From: Saccharomycopsis malanga
Lineage: Eukaryota; Ascomycota; Saccharomycetes; Ascoideales; Saccharomycopsidaceae
NCBI GenBank assembly: GCA_004014935.1
Contig: CP025322.1
Span: 2,604,001 to 2,668,000 of the forward strand
Direction of reading: 5' to 3'
DNA length: 64,000 nt
Position numbers and translations under genes: made by a program. Of this stretch, positions 8,373-17,102 are shown one piece after another. The notes beneath the pieces were generated by a model, which saw nothing but the letters and a program-made list of their open reading frames with translations, was not told the origin of the DNA and made no database searches. Numbering within the stretch: the stretch's first letter is position 1; each line of letters starts with the position of its first letter.

Positions 8373-11300
8373 CTAATTCTCAGCAATGGCAACAGCAACG
8401 GCTTGGACATCATCATGACTGATGCTGACCTTGAAACTGTTAATGTTGGCATCGTTTGCTACAATTGCGGCATCTCCGTGCAATTTGACGCCAGGAATGT
8501 TATTTTCACGAACAATTTCAATGTCTTTCAAAGGAGCGCCGCCGCCCAAAGATTTGGTTCTCAAGGATTTGAAGACAGCCTCTTTCGCACACCAAGTGCC
8601 AGCAAAAGAGGACTTTGGAGAAGGCGATTGTCTACAATAGGCAATTTCAGCGCGTGTAAAGTTTCTTTCTAGGAAGGTTTCGTTTTCAATATTGATGGAA
8701 TCGATTTGTTCCACATCCACACCTACGTTTTTCTGGTCAGCGGTCAAAGACGACAAAGCTTTGGTGGTGGCGTCTGTTTTCAAATACGAATTGTTCTGGA
8801 TGTCCTTCTTCAAGAACTCCAAACCGTCTTTTCCCTGGGTAACTCTGATCAACGGGTCCAAGTAGACGTTCAGTTCAATGGAACTGTCGTACGGAGCATG
8901 TTGTTTTTCCTCAAACAACGAGTCGTTGACAATGGACTCGTGGTAGCGCGAATAAGCGTCTTGCTCTCTGGCAGCAACCTTGGCAGCATAGGCGTTGTAC
9001 TCTTCCTCGCCAAGAGAGGCGTAAAGATAGTCTGGATTGATGACCAAAACAAAGCCGCCCTTCTGGCCAAAACCAAACGATGTGACAATACCGGCCTTGA
9101 TGCCGTCGGTTTTGATGGTCTCCGACGTGTAAAGAATGTTCGAATACTGCGCTAACACGTCATCCACATTGTCCAAGTTACGGTTGCCCGGAACAATGCC
9201 GGTGTTGATCGCCTGCACAAGCCCGTCAAGCATCCAGGCCCCCGCAGCTCCCTTGGGATGCCCGGTGAGATACTTCTGGAAAATGCCAAGCACCGGGTTG
9301 CCCGCAGACCGCCCAAGATGCTTCAAGATATGGTGGATAACGTCACTTTCATTCTTGTCGTTCGCCTTGGTGGACGTGCCGTGGAACGAAGCAATGGAAA
9401 TGTCGTCAATCGTGAGTCCAAACGTTGCCAACGCGCCTCTCAACGGCGAAATTCTCGAGTCTTTCTTGTAAAAATCGTTACCAAAGAACCGTTTGGCATC
9501 TGCAATTTGTGCTACCGCCAACTTCTTCGCTTCATCAATCAATACATCCTTATCTGCATCTTCTGATTCTTGAATCTCCATAATCTCATCTTCCAACGAT
9601 TCACTGATCATCCGAAGACGACGACTAAGCTGCCGTTGACGGTACTTGACATCCAATATCATACGACTGTTGCCGCCAGCATGACTCTCTTTCGCAACGG
9701 TTAGGATGCCCTGGCCTGGTGCCGGTACGGATTTTCCAATCTTGTCCGCGGCGGTTGCTGTGAATCCGACAATACCGTAAATCGGCAAGCCCATTTCAAG
9801 TGCCAATTTAGAGGTCATGATGATTTGCACACCAGCGCCTTGGGATTCCATGAATCCGTTCCGGGTTGACGTACAAGGACGCGACATCTCCTGTGGTGTT
9901 CTGCCTGCAGCAAACTCATCAACACTGTTAGATGTAGCATTCATGTTGGCGAACTCATAAGACCCTTCTTCTTGGAAATCATCGTAACCGCCAACAAGAC
10001 AAATCTTCGCTTTACCGCTAAGAATGGTCTCGACACCCACGTCCACGGATTCGACGGCGGTCGCGCAGGCACCAACCGGGGTCTTGATTGGACCGGATGA
10101 TGACAACAACAACATGTTGACCCATGCAGACATGGTGTTAATGAATGACTCCTGCAAGATGTCATTTTGCACAGGCTGTTCCATGAAACGATGCTTGAAC
10201 ATGCCTTTAAGCGCCGACACACCTCCCATGCCGGAACCTGTGCAGATTCCAATTTCCGACACATGCACGTATTCATAGAGCTCGTATGGGTCGCGTAAAC
10301 CTGCTTTTATAAACGCAGACACCGTAGCAACCAAATTAAACAATGTAACTGGATCCACTTGATCAATAATGTCTTGTGAAATACCGTACTTACGAGCATC
10401 CCAACCAGCCGGAATTTGACCTGCAACCAAACGGTCAAAACGTAATGCCTTTGGAATGTATAAACGTGCACCTTTCTTCATATGGACATGATACTCGCCC
10501 GACTCACCAAGTGGGAAAATGTCACACTTGTCTGCATGCTCCTGCTTGAAATGCGCAGCATCTTCTGCAGACGCCTCAAACGGCTCAAGGTCATGCTGCA
10601 ACACAACCTCTTGAATAAATTGCTTGTTGTTTGGATCATAACCACCAAACAATTCTGGTTCAATCAACCGAATACCAGTATGTTCCAAAATAGTTTCTTC
10701 ATAAACCTTTTTGATGGATGCCTCCTCAACTGGCTTTCCAGTCTTTGCGTCAACCCATGAAGAGGTCTTCACATCAAACCGAATAAGTCCCATGACATTG
10801 GCCAAGTAAATGCATCCTTCAAGTGAAAACTCGCCAGTGCTTTCCATTTCCCAACGCGTCTCCGCACTTCCATGCGGGTTCACCTCACCAAAACCAGTAA
10901 TGACAATGACGTCGTCCAACGAAAGCAAACCACGAAGGTGTGGCGCAAGTGCACGTACATCGTTGTACAGCTTGAGTGCAGGGAAGGCAAACTTGTCATT
11001 GGCACGTGGCTTGACTACCTTCCGTTTAAACTCACCATCATTACCATAAACAGACTTATGGTCCAATGCAGTTTCAATTGCAACTTGGCGCTTAACAGCA
11101 GACTCTTCCATCAATGAGTCTCTGGCCATATGGTTAAGTTCCTTCAAATTGGCAAGCTTTTCAAAACCACCATTGAGATCCGCTTTGATGGTGGCCTCTT
11201 CACACCGCTCGGAAATGTCATCTGTCAACAAACCAAGCAAATTAAACGCCATCTCCTGCTGCAGGAAGGTACGCACACCGTACAGCTCAATTTGTTGTGC

Positions 11301-14300
11301 AACAATGTTTGACACGGCCATGAGCCCTGTACCACGAGTCCAACCAATGACTGCACCAGTGACGGTTACGTAGTCTTTCCAATCCTCGGAATCCCATTTG
11401 TTGAGAAGAGTTTCCAAACCAATTTTCGATTCCGAATACAATCCGTCATTACCAAACAATCCATGATTTGGTGACATTGGTAGCAAAAGCTGTGCTGGAC
11501 GTGTGGTAATGCCACGTGACTCCTTGGCGCGCTTGACGCATCCCAAGAGGCGCATGACGTTAGTCAACATGATACGATGTGCCAATTCAGATTTGGAGTC
11601 AATTGATGCAGCAGTGATGCCTTGTTCTGGGATAGCTCCAAATGGAATAATGGCGTCTAAATCAAGTTTTTGGTCTTTGTAGATAAAGTCAATCAAACTT
11701 TCACAATCAGCTTTGCTTCCTTGGTTAAATGGAACCAACACCAACTTACTATGTTTCGAACCATAAGTACGGTAAATGTCTTGGAAAAATTGGGTAACTT
11801 TCAACGAAAAACGCGATGTCGTGACTACAACAGTAGCGCCACCCTGCAAAAGACCTTTTAAGATTTCTGCACCAATTGAGCCGCGACCTGCACCGGTCAA
11901 GAGCACCGTCTTGTTAAATGAAGCGCCATTGACGGCCATTGACTCTAACACATTCAAGTATGTTGATGTCATTTGATGGTCATACACCCATTCTCCTGTA
12001 CTGGTTTTCTTCTGCATGTACAAAAATGGGTTTCTGTCATGACGAAGTTGTTTACTGATTGGATTACGAATCAGAGAATAGCTTGACAATGATGCAACTT
12101 CATCCGATGCAGAGTCGTAATCTTCATCTTCAACAACATGATATTCCTCTGCAGGGTCAGCAGTAATTGCAGCGTCAAGCGGTGACTTGCGCGTCAACAA
12201 AGAACCTTGCGCAACATGCCGAATGTAATGCTCAAGCGTCCGAATATTGTCGCGTCGAACTTCCTCATAGACAATCTCACCCTTCTCAGTGACATGCGTC
12301 TTAGGTCCTGTAGGATAACGCACATCTTTGAAAACCGGGTCAAGACTCACAACCTGCTTACAATTCTTTATTAATTCCGCGCCCAATTGTTTGGCCAAAG
12401 TATAATTATTATCATTGTCTGCGGCGTGGGTTGCCTTTTCATTGGCAACAACATTGATAAAGTATTCCATGAATGTAATCAATTCTGGACTGGCGCGGTT
12501 CATAATGCTAAGGCATTTGGCAATGATGTCACGGTTGATGTTCTTGTCTGACAAGTTACCAAAAATGATCTCATAGTACATAGACAATACATCTTGACGC
12601 GCCCAAGCCCAATACGAATTGTAGACACGTGCTTTTTTGGCCAGGAAAGCTGGCTTGATACCGCTTACAAACGTTTCGCCCAACTCTTCTGCTAAAAAGT
12701 CCAATTCCTTCTGCAAAGCTGCATTTGCCTTCTTCTGCTTAAGATACTCTTTCTCTCCATCCTTGAGATCGACTTTCAAATAACGAGCCAAGATTTGTAA
12801 ATGCTGCTTGGCCATAAACTTCTGATCCTTGGTTACTGCCTCAAGCGCTGCTGCGTCAAGCATGGCGCCGCCGCCGGCTGCTGCACCACCTGCTGAACCT
12901 TGCAGGAGCGAAATGCCAACTGCGCCTGCATACGTTGAAGCACATGTGTCCAAAAAGGTTTTGGCATCGGCCTCGGCGCCGAGACGGGCCGGTGGTTCAT
13001 TTGCCAATGCTATCAAGAAGACGCCGTCTTGGCGGCCCGAGCCCAAACCGTAAGCGGTTTCCAAATATTTGCGGGCGGCACCGATCCCGTAGCCGCCAGG
13101 GAACTTGGCGGCAAATAACTTGTTGATCAAGCCGGATGACGTCTTTCCCAATTGGCCCGAGAACGACTCCTGCAACTGTGCAGCTAATTCTGCCAAAGGC
13201 ACGTCTTCGGGCTTATCTGGCGTCTCACCAAACTCTTTGCCCAAGTCGCCCAAGATCTCGTTTTGAACCGTGGACTTGCCATTGACCAAGTCCTTGATAG
13301 ATTTGGACATTGGAACCTCGGAAAGAGGCTTTTTCAATTTGTTTGCAACCAAAACGTGAAGCAACAACTCGGCCTTGACCGGCTCGTCTGCAATAGCCTG
13401 CACAGGACCTGCTGCAGCTGCAACGCCCACGGCAGCGGCAGCGGCAGGTGCAGCGGCAGCAGCTGCAGTTCCCAATGTAACACCGCATGCAGCTGCATAC
13501 TTTTGAGCAACGTCATCAAAAAATGCCTTGGCGTCGCTCTCAGAGCCCAAACGGGCAGAAGGCTCGTTGACAACAGCGGTTAACAATACTGCATCTTGTC
13601 TGAGGGGACCCAATCCAAAGCGTGTTTCAAGGTACTTTTTGGCAACACTCAGCGAGAAACCGCCTGGCATCTTGGAACTCAACAATTTGGACACCAAAGT
13701 GCTTGATGTCTTACCCAATTGCCCATTGTATGAGCCTTGGAACAGGTCCGCCAAGTCCTGCAAAGGAGTGTCTTCTGGTTTTTCCGGGGTGGCGCCAAAC
13801 TCTTTGCCCAAGTCGCCCAAAATTTCGTTTTGGACAGTGGACTTGCCGTTGACCAACTCTTTGATGGACTTGGACATTGGGACTTCTGAAAGAGACTTTT
13901 TCAACTTGTGGGCAACAAGCACTTGAACCATGTAAGCAGCCTTGATGCCTTCGTCAGCAACCGCCGAGGCTGCGCCTGTTGACGCGGCAACCGGTGGAGC
14001 TGGCGCTGGCGCGGCAACAACAGGTTTTGGCGCTGGCGCGACAACCGCCTTTGAAGATGATGCGGCAACAACAGCTTTGGGCGCAGGCGCAGCATCATTA
14101 GACGCATAGTAAATTGAGTCCTTGTCGTTCGAATAACTCAAAAGTTCACGGTTAATGTTCAACGCTTGGTCAAAAGCCTCGTATTTAGTCAAGGTTCTTT
14201 TGGCCATGCCGACCAACGTAGGAGACGGACCAATTTCGATGATCCGCTCGGCTTTAAAGTCCTTCAAGATGACATCCTGGGACTCGATCCATCTAACTGG

Positions 14301-14372
14301 AGACGCAAATTGGTAAGCAAGAAGCTCAGTAAGAAGAATGTGCGCAAGTTCTTGTTCTACTTCAGCACGCAT
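8373..14372 (-). CDS. FAS2: fatty acid synthase subunit alpha with tandem ACP domains
   Basis: A 1999-aa alpha chain of the cytosolic type I fungal FAS. Order: N-terminal malonyl/palmitoyl-transferase piece (1-80); Ala/Pro linker; ACP1 (about 140-300, phosphopantetheine Ser178 in NGKSTVQNEILGDLGK); Ala-rich linker; ACP2 (about 325-490, Ser367 in the same motif); ketoreductase (GAGRGSIGAE); ketosynthase (active-site Cys1436 in VGACATAVESVD, and FHGTSTKANDKNES); C-terminal phosphopantetheine transferase (GVDVEQIDSINIENETFLERNF-like, WCAKEAVFKSL). Usual yeast alpha chains have one ACP and about 1885 aa. The second ACP adds about 189 residues, while the linker before the ketoreductase is about 70 residues shorter than in S. 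cerevisiae. The ATG at 14372 matches the family start. The CTG at 11262-11264 lies at an invariant Ser (RTF-S-QQEMAFNLLG) and reads as Ser. Confidence 0.98.
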   Translation of the reverse strand: MRAEVEQELAHILLTELLAYQFASPVRWIESQDVILKDFKAERIIEIGPSPTLVGMAKRTLTKYEAFDQALNINRELLSYSNDKDSIYYASNDAAPAPKAVVAASSSKAVVAPAPKPVVAAPAPAPPVAASTGAASAVADEGIKAAYMVQVLVAHKLKKSLSEVPMSKSIKELVNGKSTVQNEILGDLGKEFGATPEKPEDTPLQDLADLFQGSYNGQLGKTSSTLVSKLLSSKMPGGFSLSVAKKYLETRFGLGPLRQDAVLLTAVVNEPSARLGSESDAKAFFDDVAQKYAAACGVTLGTAAAAAAPAAAAAVGVAAAAGPVQAIADEPVKAELLLHVLVANKLKKPLSEVPMSKSIKDLVNGKSTVQNEILGDLGKEFGETPDKPEDVPLAELAAQLQESFSGQLGKTSSGLINKLFAAKFPGGYGIGAARKYLETAYGLGSGRQDGVFLIALANEPPARLGAEADAKTFLDTCASTYAGAVGISLLQGSAGGAAAGGGAMLDAAALEAVTKDQKFMAKQHLQILARYLKVDLKDGEKEYLKQKKANAALQKELDFLAEELGETFVSGIKPAFLAKKARVYNSYWAWARQDVLSMYYEIIFGNLSDKNINRDIIAKCLSIMNRASPELITFMEYFINVVANEKATHAADNDNNYTLAKQLGAELIKNCKQVVSLDPVFKDVRYPTGPKTHVTEKGEIVYEEVRRDNIRTLEHYIRHVAQGSLLTRKSPLDAAITADPAEEYHVVEDEDYDSASDEVASLSSYSLIRNPISKQLRHDRNPFLYMQKKTSTGEWVYDHQMTSTYLNVLESMAVNGASFNKTVLLTGAGRGSIGAEILKGLLQGGATVVVTTSRFSLKVTQFFQDIYRTYGSKHSKLVLVPFNQGSKADCESLIDFIYKDQKLDLDAIIPFGAIPEQGITAASIDSKSELAHRIMLTNVMRLLGCVKRAKESRGITTRPAQLLLPMSPNHGLFGNDGLYSESKIGLETLLNKWDSEDWKDYVTVTGAVIGWTRGTGLMAVSNIVAQQIELYGVRTFLQQEMAFNLLGLLTDDISERCEEATIKADLNGGFEKLANLKELNHMARDSLMEESAVKRQVAIETALDHKSVYGNDGEFKRKVVKPRANDKFAFPALKLYNDVRALAPHLRGLLSLDDVIVITGFGEVNPHGSAETRWEMESTGEFSLEGCIYLANVMGLIRFDVKTSSWVDAKTGKPVEEASIKKVYEETILEHTGIRLIEPELFGGYDPNNKQFIQEVVLQHDLEPFEASAEDAAHFKQEHADKCDIFPLGESGEYHVHMKKGARLYIPKALRFDRLVAGQIPAGWDARKYGISQDIIDQVDPVTLFNLVATVSAFIKAGLRDPYELYEYVHVSEIGICTGSGMGGVSALKGMFKHRFMEQPVQNDILQESFINTMSAWVNMLLLSSSGPIKTPVGACATAVESVDVGVETILSGKAKICLVGGYDDFQEEGSYEFANMNATSNSVDEFAAGRTPQEMSRPCTSTRNGFMESQGAGVQIIMTSKLALEMGLPIYGIVGFTATAADKIGKSVPAPGQGILTVAKESHAGGNSRMILDVKYRQRQLSRRLRMISESLEDEIMEIQESEDADKDVLIDEAKKLAVAQIADAKRFFGNDFYKKDSRISPLRGALATFGLTIDDISIASFHGTSTKANDKNESDVIHHILKHLGRSAGNPVLGIFQKYLTGHPKGAAGAWMLDGLVQAINTGIVPGNRNLDNVDDVLAQYSNILYTSETIKTDGIKAGIVTSFGFGQKGGFVLVINPDYLYASLGEEEYNAYAAKVAAREQDAYSRYHESIVNDSLFEEKQHAPYDSSIELNVYLDPLIRVTQGKDGLEFLKKDIQNNSYLKTDATTKALSSLTADQKNVGVDVEQIDSINIENETFLERNFTRAEIAYCRQSPSPKSSFAGTWCAKEAVFKSLRTKSLGGGAPLKDIEIVRENNIPGVKLHGDAAIVANDANINSFKVSISHDDVQAVAVAIAEN

Positions 14373-14825
14373 TATGGTTTAGATTGTTTGTTACTTTGTA
14401 GGGGGAAATAGAAGCGAAAAAACAGAAAAAAAAAAACCTACAAATTTGGGCTACAAATATCACTATATATTAATTTATCCCTTTGCAAATCCCTGTCAAT
14501 TAGATAACCTAACAAAACAACCTTGTTGACTAGCCCAAGTGATCAACCCGCAAGAAAAAATCTCATTATATAAGCTTTGTTGGGCCTTTTGTTGAGCGTT
14601 GGGCGCCGCGTGATTTAGGCGTGATCACTTTTATTTATGTCACGCGATGCCAGGGTAATATGTTTGTTGATTAGTAATTGATGAGTAATGGATGCTAGTA
14701 TTAATGGATATTCACTATAATAAGCAAAGATTTTAAGAGCAACTAGTCAAACAAATGGATTGGAAACGGCCTGCGCAAATAACTGTATTGGAAACATATG
14801 TAGAGAGTGTCAAGACATGTAAAAG
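14373..14825. other. FAS2 promoter / DCN1 3' intergenic
   Basis: The FAS2 upstream side has a poly-A/T run just before the gene and GC-rich words GGGCGCCGCGTGATTTAGGC near 14602-14622 followed by TGTCACGCGATG. I see no exact UAS-INO or Gcn4 site. No gene is seen. Confidence 0.4.
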
Positions 14826-15818
14826 TTAGAGTCGGTTGTTCTCTTTCAAATATTCAACAAAGCCGTCGATGATTCCCGGCCAAGCAGCGTTTTCGTCGTA
14901 ATCTTTCAACAACGGGTCTTTCTGGAACTCGACAAGGAACAAAAACAACATGTTCCAGGCGTCTCGGGAGATTGGTTTTTTCCATTCTTGGTCAATGTAT
15001 TCGTTCCAGAGCGAGATTTCGCGGGAAAAGCGTTTGGAAAGAAGCAATTCCCAGTACAACTTGGCCTCATCCAGGGAAATCTTCTTTTGCGGCTCTTCTA
15101 GTATGAAGCCAAACGTGTATTCATATAGCTTTTGCAAGTATTCAGTGCTGTTTGCCAAGTTTTCGGTTTGTTTCTGGAGAAAGTCTGACATTTCTTGGAG
15201 GGTGTAGATGCTGTATTGTATTGTTAGTAGTGGGTTTTTGTTATTAGTGGCTGTTGGGGGCTGTAAGAGGCTGTAAGAGGCTGACAAAGCCTCTTGGAGC
15301 CTTTTGGAGCCTTTTAAAGCCTCAAGTAACCTTTTGGAGCCTTTTGAAACCTTTCGAAACCTTTTGAAGCCTCTTCTAGCTCTTCTAGCTCTTCTAAATA
15401 CTCACCGTTGTTTATTCCACCCTGTGATGAACGAATTGTACTCAAAGACCCCTGTTTTCGGGCTATCCAAAGTGTAGGCCAACACAAGAGCCACGGGGTC
15501 TTCTGGGTCGAATCCCAAGTCTTCGATGTATTGTATAGTACCGTCGACACCAATATGTCCGGTGTCTGGATCTTTATACCTGTCGAAGATTTCCGCCAAT
15601 TTCCTTACGTTTTTAGCACCGTTTCCGCCGGCGGAGGCTTTTGCAAAATACCCATCCATAGCAGCATTCAAATCCCATTGGTATTTCGATAACCAGTACT
15701 GGGCTACCGACGTGCTGGCTCCAGTGAGCCCCACAAATTGCGACTTCAACGCCCGGGTGTCCGTCTAAAAGGTTAGTGTCTTTCCAGAAGCGCTGGTTTA
15801 CAAGTTGGTACGTACCAT
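14826..15818 (-). CDS. DCN1: DCN1, cullin neddylation co-E3 (three exons)
   Basis: The spliced product is 248 aa: exon 1 is just the start codon (15816-15818), exon 2 is 15406-15764 and exon 3 is 14826-15210. It reads MTDTRALKSQFVGLTGAS, a UBA-like N-terminal domain, then the PONY/DCUN1 domain (AEIFDRYKDPDTGHIGVDG, GWNKQ|RIYTLQEM, WNMLFLFL, DYDENAAWPGIIDGFVEYL). Dcn1 binds cullins and Ubc12 and promotes Rub1/Nedd8 attachment; RUB1 itself lies 7 kb away. Both introns keep frame: intron 1 GTACGT...CACTAAC...TTTTAG and intron 2 GTGAGT...TACTAAC...ATACAG. The domain match on both sides of intron 2 makes the model firm. The one-codon first exon is inferred from the splice signals and the lack of a good ATG in exon 2 before the UBA domain. 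Confidence 0.9.
15211..15405 (-). other. DCN1 intron 2 (195 nt), repeat-filled
   Basis: Donor GTGAGT, branch TACTAAC at about 15221-15235, acceptor ATACAG. The interior is a degenerate 9-12-bp repeat (GAAGAGCTA, then AGGCTCCAAAAGG / GGTTTCAAAAGG words on the minus strand). The repeat expansion explains why it is long beside the 51-66-nt introns elsewhere in the window. Confidence 0.85.
15765..15815 (-). other. DCN1 intron 1 (51 nt), directly after the ATG
   Basis: The start ATG is followed at once by GTACGTACC. The branch CACTAAC ends only about 6 nt before the TTTTAG acceptor, a very short branch-to-acceptor distance. Confidence 0.8.
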
Positions 15819-16667
15819 TGCCGTGATGTGTGTGTGAATCTGGCACGACCTTGCGGTTAACTGGCTGGTTTGCACTATCTCAAGACTTTTGCAAACTATA
15901 GACGGACGAAAATCAGGGTATTATCCACATGTTGCAATTCAAAGGGGTTCTGGGTATATCGTAGGTCTGTCTATACAATTACATCCCGTTTCTACAAACC
16001 CTGTCTTGATAATCTGATTACTATCGAAATATTACACTTACATATCAGTTTTGTATCAACGGACACATTAATTGGGGAGCAAGTTTATTGGTTGTGTTTT
16101 GGAGAGTTTTAGTTGTTTGTAAAATAGCGTGTAAAAGTGTTTATGACAGGAATCGAACTCGTGAGGTCTTGCCATGCCCAGCGAATAGTCTAGGGAAAAG
16201 CTTTTTGATGATAGTAATTCTGGAGCCATCAAATACCTTCTTTGGTACTGGTTTTAATTGGTATTGGTTTTAATTGGTACTGGTTTAAAACGGTGAATGG
16301 CTTTAATTGGTGAATAAATTTAATTAAAATGGCCAATCGTATTACTGTTAGTCGTAAGCCTTAATAGCTTGGAAAAATTAATGTGACTATCCATAATAGT
16401 AATAGAATGTGCAAATCAGCATTTCTGTTGGCAATGTTGAAAGTATTCGTATTATTTTACATAAAGTTCAATTCCAAGACCAGGCTTGGCCTCACAATCC
16501 GTTTGTATACTTTGAATTGTGTTTAGGATTAAGTAAGAGAAAAGCTGTATTCCAATGAGCCGCAGACATTACAAACCGGTAAAAACAGCCAGTAAACGTT
16601 GGTAAAATGAATAGCTACATGGACTTCACTACTGTGTGATCTGAGCAAGAACCAGATGTGCGGCTGT
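15819..16667. other. intergenic, no gene recognised
   Basis: The DCN1 promoter side. It includes GATGTAATTGTATAGACAGA-like AT-rich DNA and short A/T-rich direct repeats TTTTAATTGGTA(C/T)TGG (about 16250-16290). A weak B-box-like word (ACGAGTTCGATTCC on the minus strand) at 16144-16157 may be a SINE scrap. Confidence 0.4.
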
Positions 16668-16838
16668 ACAAGACGGTTCGTGGTTGTTTTTAGGAGGAAA
16701 TAAGGTCTTATGACCAATTTTAAGAGGAAATAAGGTCCTATGGCTGTTTTTAGGAGGAAATGAGGTTCTATGACAAATTTTAGCAGACAATAAGGTCTTA
16801 TGACCAATTTTAGCAGGTAATAAGGTCTTGTGGCATAA
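16668..16838. repeat. ~30-bp tandem repeat, about 5 units
   Basis: Imperfect units read TTTTAGGAGGAAATAAGGTC plus TTATGACCAA. The period is a multiple of three, so it keeps spurious open frames on the minus strand; I do not call a gene. From 16839 to 17102 there is a further minus-strand SINE scrap (GGCTCGATTCC at about 16968-16978). Confidence 0.85.
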
Positions 16839-17102
16839 AAGCTTAAAATCCAAAGGCCTTAGAACCTAAAAAGCCCATAAACTTGTCACTTGGTTGGAAA
16901 GTAAACATTTATTGGCATTGTGCTTTAGACAGCCATGTCCAGCACCAAATAAAAAGAGTAAAAGTTGGGAATCGAGCCAGTCATGTCTTTTCTCTTTGTT
17001 AAAAGTGCAAACCAACATGCCCAGCAGATAATATATGTTAATACACGGTTTATATATTCTGTATACACAGTATGTATACATTGTACGTCCCACCTTATCA
17101 AC

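Noticed and set aside
16529-16853. Minus-strand ORFs with HKTLFP repeats
   Set aside because: A 30-bp tandem repeat gives periodic open frames; no domain, no start context, and flanked by SINE scraps.
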